Assembly (NCBI GenBank): GCA_038501785.1
Contig: JBAMJR010000162.1
Location: forward strand, 174,001 to 238,000
DNA: 64,000 bases
Direction: 5' to 3'
Origin: Myoxocephalus aenaeus
Lineage: Eukaryota > Chordata > Actinopteri > Perciformes > Cottidae
The translations under genes and the position numbers were made by a program. The notes under the pieces are model-generated. The model was not told the DNA's origin. It worked only from the letters and a program-made list of their open reading frames with translations, and ran no database searches. Below are positions 24,901 to 35,117 of the stretch, in pieces. The first letter of the stretch is position 1. Each line of letters opens with the position of its first letter.

Positions 24901-26077
24901 GGAACAAAGGAGGCATTAAAATTATTTTCAGATCACCTGTACTGACTAAATATTTCTTCATCATAACATTATCATGGTAAGTTGAAATTTTCGAGAGCTC
25001 CACTAACTTCTTAACCCTCCTGTTATGTTCGTTTTTTTAGGTACAGCAATGATGTTCCTGGGTCAATGTGACCTGGTGCATGTTTAATCATCCAAAAGTT
25101 GTCAGAAACCAAAAAATCCCAATAAATATAGTTTGTACCTCATCACCAACACCATTACTAACAATGCAATCAGTTTTTAGAGGAATGGAGTTATTCACCC
25201 CTCCATAGATCACAGTTCAATTAGGATAACTCACTCGTTTTAATGAAAAATACATGTCCAAACTATTTTTAAGGGTACATTGGAAAAACCTAGATATAAA
25301 TTGCATTAGTCTACCATAACATTTATTCTTTTCTAAATTCTATTTGCATTTTGAAACTTTTTTTGTCATGGGGTGATGTAGATAATTAAAGATGAGACAC
25401 AGTGCTGTTCAGGGTCATATTAACCCGCTCACTCAAAATCAAGCCAAATGAGTCATAAGGATTTATATTGAAAGTAAACTTTATTTATGTATATTCATAG
25501 TGTTACAAAATCTGAATTGACCTCAAGATGGTCTTCATCTTCAGACACATCCTCCTCTATTTCACTGTTGTGATCAAGGATGTGCTGCAGAGCCTCCAGG
25601 GCAGTCATCCTTTAATTCCTGTTGCTCATGATGTCCTACATTAAGCTGCTTAATGTTGGGAGGACTCCTAAGCAACCCTTTTGGATGTTTCGCCCTCCCC
25701 TGCTAAGTGTGGGCGGAGTTTTCCCGCGGGAAAAAAAAAAGGTTCCCGTCAAAATAGTATCTGTATTTCTTGCACGGGGGGGGGGGGAGTTAGAAAGAGA
25801 GTGTGGATGTGACTGAGATTGGGATGAAATAGGGTGTGTCACTCTCAGTCAGTCAGTCACTGTCAGTCAGTCTATTAGAAATCCAATAGTACCATATTTA
25901 TTAGGAGAGACATGAAATAAACCCTTACTTTAGTGTTCCGGGTCCAATAAAGGTGTATTTAGGGGGAATGTGAGAATATAAGAAACATTGTTTAGTCTGG
26001 AAAGTGTGGTTTGCATGGGGTGATGGGCACATAAGCGCAGGATAAAGATGGGTTCCCATAAGAAACACATGATTGTG

Positions 26078-26161
<84 letters not shown>

Positions 26162-27438
26162 AAGCAATGATAGTTTTTACTATTTTTTTTAAACAAAAAC
26201 TCTACGTATAGTCATAATTTGGGAAATTAGCTGTAATGTTTATTTCTGCTATAAAGTGGACATGATGGGGGTCTATGAGGATTTACCTTTTGCCTTTGTG
26301 GCCAGCCTCAAGTGGCCATTTAAGGAACTGCAGGGGCATGTGCTACTTAGCCTCACATTGGGGTTCGGATAGCCAAAGTGGTAAGTTTGCTGCGATTGAG
26401 ACCAAGATAAGATGTTATTAATGCTATTAGGATGTTGAAGGTCTCATCCTCTCCATGACTAATGTGTTTCCTTCCTGTCTTTAAACTCAGGTTTTCACTC
26501 AGCCTTTCCATCTTCTGCGTGTACTTCAATATGGGAACCTTCGGCTTCAGTATCTTTGTGACACAGCTGTTGTTTGGTGCTATTGAAATACCAGCTCATA
26601 TACTGTGTATGTGGCTGCTGGAGGTTTTTGGTAGAAAAATATTATTTGTAGCAACACTTCTGTCTGGAGGACTCTCTTGCATACTTGTCCTGGCTGTTCC
26701 TCGAGGTAATCCCCTTTATATATTTCTATCAAAATTATAACTTTATGTTTTTGTCCTGTGTGTCTGGTTCTCAACTTTTGTTTTTGTGTGTTTCTTTTTT
26801 TCAGGAAATATCATTGCTGTTACGTCCTTAGTCGTTGCAGCGCGTTTTTTCCTGCTCTCGTGTGCTTCTATATGTAATGTTTTTGTTCAGGAGTTGTTTC
26901 CAACATCTGTTAGGTAGGTGTTCACAGGCTTTATATGGTCCAGACCATGCAACAGCATTTAAGATGTACTAAACTGATTGTATTAACCTACTTAAGTGTC
27001 CAATGGCCTTAGATCTTCAGGTAGAGCCCCTCTGGCCGTTCCAAAGTTGAAGCTTAAATCTAAAGGTGACCTTGCTTTTTCCATCAGGGCCCCTCGCCAG
27101 GGGAGATAAGGCTTGCAGAATCAGTGAACTTCTTTAAATCACACTGTAGAACACATTTTTATAGACTTGCTTTTAAGGGTCTTTGAAGTGATTTTATTAT
27201 TTGTATTTTTTTTATATACATGTATTTTTTTAGTTTTGAGCTCATCTACCAGCCTTATCTATCTTTCGTCATCACTTGTCTTCTCTCTACACGGCTAATC
27301 TCGCATTCTACTGCAGAAAACGTCTTAATATTTTGGGTGCCCCGTTATGGCTGCATGCTCAAGGACCTCTCGTGGTTGCAGTGATTTACAATTTCTCAAA
27401 GAAATCTTTTATTGCCTTTGTTATACTGCCCTCTGATT

Positions 27439-27508
<70 letters not shown>

Positions 27509-28030
27509 CTTATTAGTCTTACACAGCCCAGTTGGTGAAAGCAGTTTGCAGTATATTTGGCTCACAGAACTCTCAGTACAGAACTATTTTTAAGTGTGCT
27601 CTAAATAACGTTTCTTGAATTTTGATCAAAATCTTCCATTTTCTTCCTTCCCCTTTCAGACAAACAGCCACAGCTTTAGGAGCCGTAGCAGGAAGAGTCG
27701 GTGGATTAATGGCACCACTGCTTAACATCTCGGCTGTGTACCACTGGGCCATACCAACCACTGTCTTCAGCAGCTTAACACTGCTCAGTGGAGCGCTCTG
27801 CCTCCTGCTTCCTGAGACCAGGAACAAAGATCTTCCCGAGTCAGCCGATGAGGCCGAGAACAACAGGTAACTATCGCAAATATGTTCCATCATGACATGT
27901 CATTAGACTAGTTCATCTCTTATGTCTTATCGTTTGCTTCCTGATATCTCTCATCTGTCCTTTGACTTTCAGAGACGGGACCTCCACAAACAAAACCAGT
28001 TGTTCAAATCCAAAATCAACCAAGATGTAA
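21996..28030 (+). CDS. slc22a13: SLC22 organic ion transporter, copy 3 (slc22a13-like), complete
   Basis: Complete 535-residue paralogue of copy 2, with the same exon lengths and phases. Exons: 21996-22370, 22450-22553, 23242-23396, 23502-23670, 23760-23880, 24882-24976, 26491-26705, 26805-26913, 27660-27866, 27973-28030. The exons differ from copy 2 at few sites. Six changes cluster in TM1 (22071-22118, giving LCFPNLIQPFIFANF instead of LSFPNLILPFTLASF). Others are Gln to Arg in FGRK[Q/R]ATQ, Ala to Gly in the next helix, Met to Thr in exon 8, and Leu to Met at the C-terminal residue. All MFS/SLC22 motifs are intact, so both copies look functional. Intron 5 carries a Harbinger MITE and intron 6 a piggyBac-like repeat plus (GT)n, neither of them in copy 2. 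It is probably a kidney, gut or liver-type organic ion carrier, by family. Confidence 0.92.
23939..24795 (+). mobile_element. Harbinger-type MITE, 857 bp, TAA target duplication
   Basis: Inverted ends tgctgtgttcacaccggacg and the inverse of tgccgtgttcacaccggacg, flanked by TAA at 23936-23938 and 24796-24798. Copy 2 keeps the empty site (gcctaagagtac at about 10762). The interior is related to the 11952-12775 element. No transposase ORF. Confidence 0.87.
25013..25640 (+). mobile_element. piggyBac-like repeat fragment
   Basis: Starts at a TTAA followed by ccctcctgttatgttcg, with gggtcaatgtgacc and gggtcatattaaccc inside. This is the end type of TTAA-targeting fish piggyBac MITEs. No matching right terminus is recognisable, so it is probably truncated. 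It is absent from intron 6 of copy 2. Confidence 0.45.
26081..26157 (+). repeat. (TG)n microsatellite
   Basis: About 38 pure TG units in intron 6 of SLC22 copy 3. Confidence 0.97.
27000..27105 (+). pseudogene. non-LTR retrotransposon C-terminal relic in intron 8 of SLC22 copy 3
   Basis: Orthologous to the relic at 11822-11945 but with a short deletion, so that ctcg joins directly to the region of the copy 2 Harbinger target site. This confirms the relic is older than the duplication. Confidence 0.6.
27441..27507 (+). repeat. (CT)n microsatellite
   Basis: About 67 bp of pure TC repeat in intron 8 of SLC22 copy 3, at the same site as in copy 2. Confidence 0.95.
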
Positions 28031-28299
28031 ATGTGTTTAAAATCCAGAATGTATTTACTTCAAACTACACGTCATCACATCATTTGAAACAGACAAACAG
28101 CTGTAGAAGTTATAAAGTGTGTGTAAAGAGTACGCACAAAGGTCTCTTGTCTTTAGCTTTTGTTTTCATTACTCAGCTTAATTTGTCCAGAGCTGACTTG
28201 TAATGATTTTTTTTTGTGATTTTAACACTTTACAACACATATACATGATAAAAATCATATGTTCATAATTTAAGCATTAAGAATGCCTCTATATATGTG

Positions 28300-28305
28300 A
28301 ATAAA
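28300..28305 (+). terminator. poly(A) signal of SLC22 copy 3
   Basis: AATAAA 270 bp after the copy 3 stop, with a second hexamer 15 bp further. Confidence 0.5.
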
Positions 28306-29411
28306 GTTTCTAAAAATAAAACAAACTGTCAAACTGCCTTTCCGAGGTGATTAACAATATATATGGCATCTTTTCATAAAATGAAACACTGCTGTCTTAC
28401 TCATCAACATTACAGATTGGCTATTTACTTCCATATTGCATGACAGATGAGGGTACAAATACATTACCTAAAATGTGTGGGTACATACCAACTGTGCCGA
28501 CGGACCAATATCAATGTCCCTTATAAATGTAGAAACATATACGTACAGCCTTATTCCAAAAAAATAATACAAATCGCTCAAGCTAATTTTTTTGAAGATT
28601 GACAAAAAATGAATAGGAAGTGAAATATATAGTTTATACTTGTTCTCGCCAAGACTTAGATGTGAAAATTGATACTTTAATGTCCGTATGGTGAAAATGA
28701 AGCCACCACCAGCTGCTTAGCTTAACTTGGCACAAAGACTGGAGAGGTGAAAACAGGGAGCCTGCTCTGTCAAAACAGCATCCTCTAATGCTCGCACAAA
28801 GTTTGATCTCATTTGTAATCAATGTGAAAGGGGCCAGTTGTTCCCAGCCCAGACACATAAACACATAAACCCTCGGTAAAAATCTCCAGCACTTTATAAT
28901 GTGTTAATTATTGACCTTGCTAGGTGCAGGTGGGTGATTGCGTTACCTATGGGCAGAGCGAGGTCACCTGCTCACCTGATCAGTTCACGGTCAGCAGATG
29001 TATTTATATGCAGCTGTAGACTATTCACCATTCCAGACTGCATGATGTTGTGCTGATTACCATGGTTATTTGACAAACATGAGGCACAATGACACACCAG
29101 GAACATTCACTTCAACTGATGTATTGTCGACAGGTGCAGGGCAGATGAGCCTGGGAAGATCTGTGTTGGTTTTCATCTAAACATAAATATATACACAACG
29201 TATACCATGCACACATTTAATTCAAAGGAAGCAATATCTGGTGACTCTTTAACAGACTGGAATTAGCTAAATGTTCACCAGTTTTAACTTAACAAATAAC
29301 TAAAGGTACTGCAATCAATGTACATAGAGAAAAGAAACGGGCTCACACCTGAATTTAAACCCCCTATATAGTTCCTAATCAATCCAAGCCCCTCACACTT
29401 CCTGCTCCTGC
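28306..29411. other. intergenic, mostly unassigned
   Basis: Between SLC22 copy 3 and the hAT element. About 28660-28860 resembles a dispersed fish repeat (cttagcttaacttggcacaaagac, ggagcctgctctgtc), related in reverse orientation to 48405-48590. Nothing else was recognised. Confidence 0.5.
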
Positions 29412-29419
29412 CTCTAGGG

Positions 29420-30111
29420 CAGCGGTTCCCAAACTTTTTAGGCCACGCACCCCCTTCTACATCCCGACCGGGTTCACGCACCCCAATCCCCCACACCTTA
29501 AAAAAAAAACGCAACAGAGCAACAGAGCCTATTTATAGCCGCATAAAATCGTTTGCTCGCGTGTGGCGTTTGTTACAAGATTTTGTCCGCTGTATAAATT
29601 TCAGTTACACAAGGCGTCACTTTTAAAGAGCAATAAGGATGGCGACGACACACGCTCAGTTGTGTTGTGAAAACACACTTTCAGTTGTGTTTTCTCATCC
29701 GCCATTGTTCCCAGTGTGCTGGTGAGAAATGCATTCCAGCCAATCCGAAGCCGAGGATTGTAACCAATTAGATGTAGAGATCGATGGTGAGATCGATGGT
29801 GATCGATGGTGAGATCGATAGATTTTCAGTAAGTCGCCCACTTACTGTCAAAAAGAAAATCTACTCGAGCGCGAGCAGGTAACAGACACGCGAGCGAGCA
29901 GGTTAAAGCTTCGAGAGCGAGCAGGTTCCAACTTCAAGAGGGACTTTTGCTCGCGCGAGAGCAACTTTTGCTCTCGTGAGCGGGGATTTTACTCGCGTAG
30001 TGATGTAAAAGCGCTCGTCAAAGTAAATTACGCGCGCAGCTGTTTGATTTGCGCGCTCTCGTGGAGCTCATTTGCGCTCTTTAGTTTTGTCACGGGTTTA
30101 TCGCCATACTG
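29420..30111 (+). mobile_element. hAT-type element, 692 bp, 8-bp TSD
   Basis: Left end cagcggttcccaaactttt; right end ...tatcgccatactg. A perfect 8-bp duplication CTCTAGGG lies at 29412-29419 and 30112-30119. The inverted ends are weak beyond the terminal CAG/CTG. The interior holds short tandem arrays (gagatcgatggt at about 29788-29822; gcgagcaggtt at about 29870-29930). Confidence 0.7.
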
Positions 30112-30119
30112 CTCTAGGG

Positions 30120-30582
30120 CTCTTCACAACAGCAGCAGTTTAATTTAATTATTTGTATTTATATTGCGTCACATCATAACAGTTAACTAGTTATCTCCAA
30201 GCACTTTTGACATAGAGCAGGCCTACACAAGATAAATGGTTGCCCTGGAGTTTAATATACGAGATGCTGTCTGGCATTTCAATTTAGTTCAACCTAAAGA
30301 GGTCATCAATCAAAACTCCCTCAGTGCTTTAAAATTGCAATTTTATTCCAGAATGATCATCAGTAGGACACAGCATTTCATATCAGAATTTACAGTTTTA
30401 TTTTCTAGAATGTATACAGACATTTCACAGTCAAATTACGCCTCGTTAATACTCTTGAGTCTTTATTAACCATTTAAACATGTGGAATCACTTTAAAACC
30501 AAGTTATTCTGAAAATGTTACATCCTTTACTTCTCTTTGTATTAACTATGGAAAATAAATCACATCTATGTTATGAATTGGA
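30120..30582. other. intergenic, repeat-like
   Basis: About 30135-30235 resembles a common fish LINE-derived tail (tatattgcgtcacatcataa ... tccaagcac). No gene was seen before the 3' UTR of xirp1. Confidence 0.4.
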
Positions 30583-30588
30583 TTTATT
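30583..30588 (-). terminator. poly(A) signal of the xirp1 LIM transcript
   Basis: AATAAA on the minus strand, about 235 nt beyond the LIM-isoform stop codon. Another lies at about 30461-30466. Confidence 0.4.
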
Positions 30589-30820
30589 TTCCATCTGTAA
30601 TGTAAAGACACATACTGTAATTACCACACACAATTGATATAACATATTTGTTACAGATTGTGTTTGATATAGATTTCTTTATAAAAGGTAAAAGCAAATT
30701 AAATCAATATTCCCTGTGCTTTTTAAAAACGAATTTAATGTGAAGTGGTTATCATATCCGTAGTCTAGCTTTTTTTGATACTTTCCAATGATGTGTATAA
30801 CATCATGTAAACTCTTGCTT

Positions 30821-33800
30821 TTACCCGAGCAAATCATCCATCCAGCTACTATTTGTGACAGTGCATTCAGATGTTTGCTCAGTGCTGTTGTTACCAGACA
30901 CTAGAAGACTGTCCACAAATACATTTACATCACTTGGCTCAGACACGGGCAGCAACTGCGATTCTGATGCAAAGATGTCATCAGCAAAAAGACCTGTCTG
31001 AGCGGAAGGCACAGCAGTAGAAGATGTATCTGAACCAAGCAAATCATTAAGGGAGTTAGAGGTGGCTGGGCTGGATGGCAGCACCGTAAAGACATCACTA
31101 ACTCCAAAGATGTAGTCTGGAAAGTCGGACGGTTGGTTTGAAGAAGCAAAAGCTCCTCCTTGATGAGGCACTTCCAAAGCAGGTGGTTGAGTGAACATAG
31201 TGTTTTCTGAGCCAAAAATGTCAAAGTCAGCACCTTGCTCCCTTGTCTGGCTGTTTGTACCGGAAAGACTTGAGGTTGGAGCCTCATCTTGGTTCACGGT
31301 TGCTGAAGCAGGGACGATAAGCTGATCAAGCATCCCGTCATTCTCAGCCGATGTCATGTGAGCGTCAAGCTGGCTGAAAGTATCAGTGGAAGCAGCTTCG
31401 GGCCAAGCTGCGTCCGTGACAGAAGATAAACATGTATCACTGGGGCTAGCTGGATTAGAGGAATCTTGAGGAAGTTCACGGTTGAGATCAAGAAGCACGC
31501 CACCTAACAGGTCTCTTCCTCCTTCGTCTGATGCATCAAGCACTTCATTCGGCTTTTGAGCAGATACATCAGTATTTATCTGAATGGCCAACGGGTCATT
31601 GGGGGCTGAACTGACACTGTCCCCCAAAAAATCTGCATTAAATGGAGTGCTCAAAATGTCATCATAACTTGTCTCAGCTATTAACTGATTGATTGACTCC
31701 TCCGATGCTTGACTCACTGACTCCACAGGACTGGGGAGATCTTTAGACTCAGCTTTTCCAGGATCAGTTACAGACAGGCCTGTAGACTCACTGCTTTGTA
31801 AATCTGATTCATGCTCATCAGTTTGTTCTGGAGCTGTTTGGTCATCTCCTGTTTCACTTGTTGAAGTCTTGTGCAGGTTGGATGGCTCTGTGGATTTGCT
31901 GAAAGCCCCACTTATGTTGCTCTCCATTGTGTTGGGCTCTGCAAAATAAGACTGTCCCTTTATATGCTCTCCAGCCTCTTGTTCCTGAGATGGTACTTGA
32001 GACATGTAATCCTGCTGTTGTATATAGTTTGTAACGGCCTCCCTTACCACCTCTGTCTTTTTGTCATCATCAGATTTTTTGTCATTTCTTTCATCTTGCG
32101 CAGCCAATTTTGTGATGTCCTCAGCCTTCTCCGAGGATGACTGAAACAGTCTTCCCAAGAGGCCACCACCAGGTTTAACATCTTTCAGTTCAACCTTGCT
32201 TGTCTTGTCGTTTCCACCTGATGTGAAGAGCTTGGACAAAGGACTCTTTCCTTTGGACCAGGATCCCAGTTTGACTTTTGTCTTCTCAGCCTGTTTTGCA
32301 GAGCCCCTCAGAGAATTTGTTCTCACGACAGGTTTCTTCTGACTTCTCCCATTTTCATTGTCATTGGCTGACTCAGTCTTTTCAAACAGATGTTTATTCC
32401 TCACAAGACCAGCCTCCTCTCCGTGTTCTGCCAGACTTTCTGATTCACAGGGGTTGATGGAGTTTCTTGGAATGACATGCGATACCTCACATGGCTCTTG
32501 GTGTTTCACATCCTCTTGAGTTGAATTAAAACTCTGAGTATCAAGTGATTCCTCAACCTTGCCCATAGGTCCATTCAGAACCGTTATATCAGTCTGTGGG
32601 ACCTCTTGACTGCTCTCTACTTCAACGACAGGCTGTCTTTCTTTCAAAGTACTGCTTGTTTCTCCATGGCATTTATTTTCTGGGATTTCAAGGTGCGCCT
32701 CACTTTCATGCTCTTCTCTGCCAAACTCAAATGACAATTGATCTAGGTTATTTTTATCTTTGCCCTCTTCTGTATCCCTGGATTGATTCACTTTGCTCTG
32801 TTCAGTTTGGTCTGAAAGCTGCACACTGTGCTCTTCACCTCTGGCTTCTGTGGTCAGTTGAGAGGACGGGTCATACTGAGCAACATCAACCTTTGGAGCA
32901 AATCGTACATACTTCCTAGCTTTATTCGGATAGGTGTCTGGCCTGTTAGATGTTTGATTGTCTGTTCTTGAAGTGGTTGCCACATTTTTTTTTGTGACAG
33001 GATTGCCCTTTTCTACGGAGGGCAGAGAAAAGTTATGTCCTGTCAAGGAGTCGCTGTCTTTGGTTGGATCGCTCCTGAATTTCGTTTGCTCCGATGACAA
33101 CTTCTCACCTAAGGTATAGCCTGTTGTCTTAGATCGCTCGTTGACACCTGAAATAAAGGAGCTTGAAAATGTCTTCACTTTATCTTTCATTTCTCCACCA
33201 TGGCTGATCTTTATTTGGTTGTTGTCACTTTTGTGATGCTCTGCAGTCGATGCTCTGCCAATGTCAGATATCGTATTCTTCACGTATGTTTGCTGTGCTG
33301 GACTCTTCTTCTCTGGTGGCCAGCTCATCTTTAGTTTGCCCTTAACATCAGCACCATTGTTGTATATCATTTCTCTTGCAGGCACATTTTTTACATACAC
33401 ACCAGCAGAGGACTCTCTGGATCCATCAGACGTGTTTGAGTTGCTTTTTGTCATTTTGGGAGTGGACGCAGTGGCTGGCTCATCTATGACTTTATTTTTC
33501 TGAAGCCAGCGGTCTTTATGTTGCATGTGCCCAAATCCTTCATCATAATTTCCTGTTCTTTTAAAAAGCTGCTGGTAGTGAGAAATGCAGTAGAACTCTC
33601 CATAAAGAGATGAATAGTTGTGGATGCTGCAATAAAGTAAAACAAAGTATTTTATAATATAAAGCTAAAATCAGATAGTTTGATTTATATATGATTTATT
33701 TGTGCTAGATCAGCTGCAGATCACATTACATTTCAGATGATTGCAATGCATTGGAGATTTGCAATAGTCATAGCGTAATTTCTCATTTCCACATCCCCTC

Positions 33801-34057
33801 TTACAATGTTTTAGCTCATTAATGTTATAATTTGCATTCAATTCATGTGTAGTATTAATTAGCGTGAATGTCGTTTTTACAACAATTGATCTCAGTAACT
33901 TTATTTTACTGTGGAATATATCTCACCTGAGTTTCTTCTGACAATGTTTACAGCAGAAACAGTGGCTGTGCAGGATAAGTTTATTGGCCACCATTTTTTC
34001 CATTGGATAGACAGGTGTCAAACAGGCGGAACACATATCCTTGGCAGGTGAATCGAA
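30821..34057 (-). CDS. xirp1: xirp1 3' exons: LIM domain and long acidic C-terminal tail
   Basis: Two minus-strand exons, 34057-33927 (131 nt, acceptor tcatag, donor CAG/GTGAGA) and 33626-30821 (acceptor attgcag, ends TAA), joined in frame. Together they give 978 residues. The first about 65 form a complete LIM domain spanning both exons: CSAC, 17 residues, H-x2-C, C-x2-C, C-x2-C, 17 residues, C-x2-H. The sequence after it (FKRTGNYDEGFGHMQHKDRW) and a KLKMSWPPE motif closely resemble EPLIN/LIMA1 and the LIM-bearing short form of XIRP2. The rest is Ser/Glu/Gln-rich, disordered, with a basic patch near KVKLGSWSKGKS and repeated LNDLLG/MDDLLG motifs at the end. The 5' exon starts in phase 0, matching the upstream 42-nt exon (44050-44009). 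It is therefore best read as the alternative C-terminus of a Xin-less isoform. A separate LIMA1-like gene is the less likely alternative. Confidence 0.85.
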
Positions 34058-35117
34058 CTATGATGATAAAACAAATTCAGTTTAAGGTATTTTATGGAAA
34101 ACATTTAAATTGATTTGGCCTTTCTGTCATCGTTTAAATTCTCAAACATTATTTCTTTATTATGGTTTCAAAATGTTTAATTATTTTAGTTATTTTTCAA
34201 GCTTTTCAAACTGTTGTAACTCAACAAAACCCAGATTTGATAGATTAGTGCAGCTACTCTCAACCACTTGGCATGGGCCCGTGGGCCCACATAGGCACTG
34301 CCAAAGGGTTAGATCACATTACTTTTTGGGTAATTAACAAAGCTAGTTATTATCAGATTAATAAATAAAAAAACATAGTAAGTCAAACAAAGAATAATTT
34401 AAATGACCAGTTCTGTTTGAATATCCCCACACCAATAACAACACATCATCAGGTACAGCATCATCATTATCATCATCACCACCACCAGATCTGGACTCAG
34501 GGGTGTTTGATCTTGTTGCTGATCGGGGCAGACGGTCCTCAATTACAAATCTCCCTGTAGAGTCCATGCGCCAAAGAATCTGTCAAGACTTTATCATCAC
34601 CTGTTAACAATAAACAATTATCCTTTCTTTATTTTACTGGTCTCTCCTGATTTAATTTCTATTGCTAGAATAATTAAAGGATATGCATAAGGAGTGACCA
34701 TTTTGTAAATTCCACGACTGCAAGCTAACCTGTCTGTAGCGCAACATCGTTGTTGATATTAATATAAAAAATGTCCATATTTAGTTCACTTTAGGTTTTA
34801 AAAGTTGTGGAATAATAATGAGAGACTAGCATGAAGAATATAAGTCACTTTTAAACTATTGTTTATTTGACAATGTACACAACAGAACATAAAGTATCAA
34901 CTGCATATGTTTAATACAAGAATTTAACAGTTTCACATTACAATTACAGTATAAAATCCATAAGACAATATTTTTTTAATTAAAATGCAACATTTTAGTG
35001 ATTGAATGAGATCAATTTTATGACTAACAAAACCTTCTCATAAAAACATATTGTAATAAATACACAAATGGAATAACTGCGTTCCTAAAGGGCAGGTAAA
35101 TGCACTGCATGTCTTAC
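34058..35117 (-). other. xirp1 intron / 3' UTR between Xin exon and LIM exons
   Basis: Holds the 3' UTR of the Xin transcript (AATAAA on the minus strand at 34862-34867, about 255 nt after the stop) and intron sequence. No other coding sequence was seen. Confidence 0.55.

Noticed and set aside
30821..34057. Independent LIMA1-like gene downstream of xirp1
   Set aside because: No first exon or start precedes the LIM exon in the 1-kb gap. The phase-0 splice from the 44009 exon is the simpler model, and the N-terminal exons need a partner.
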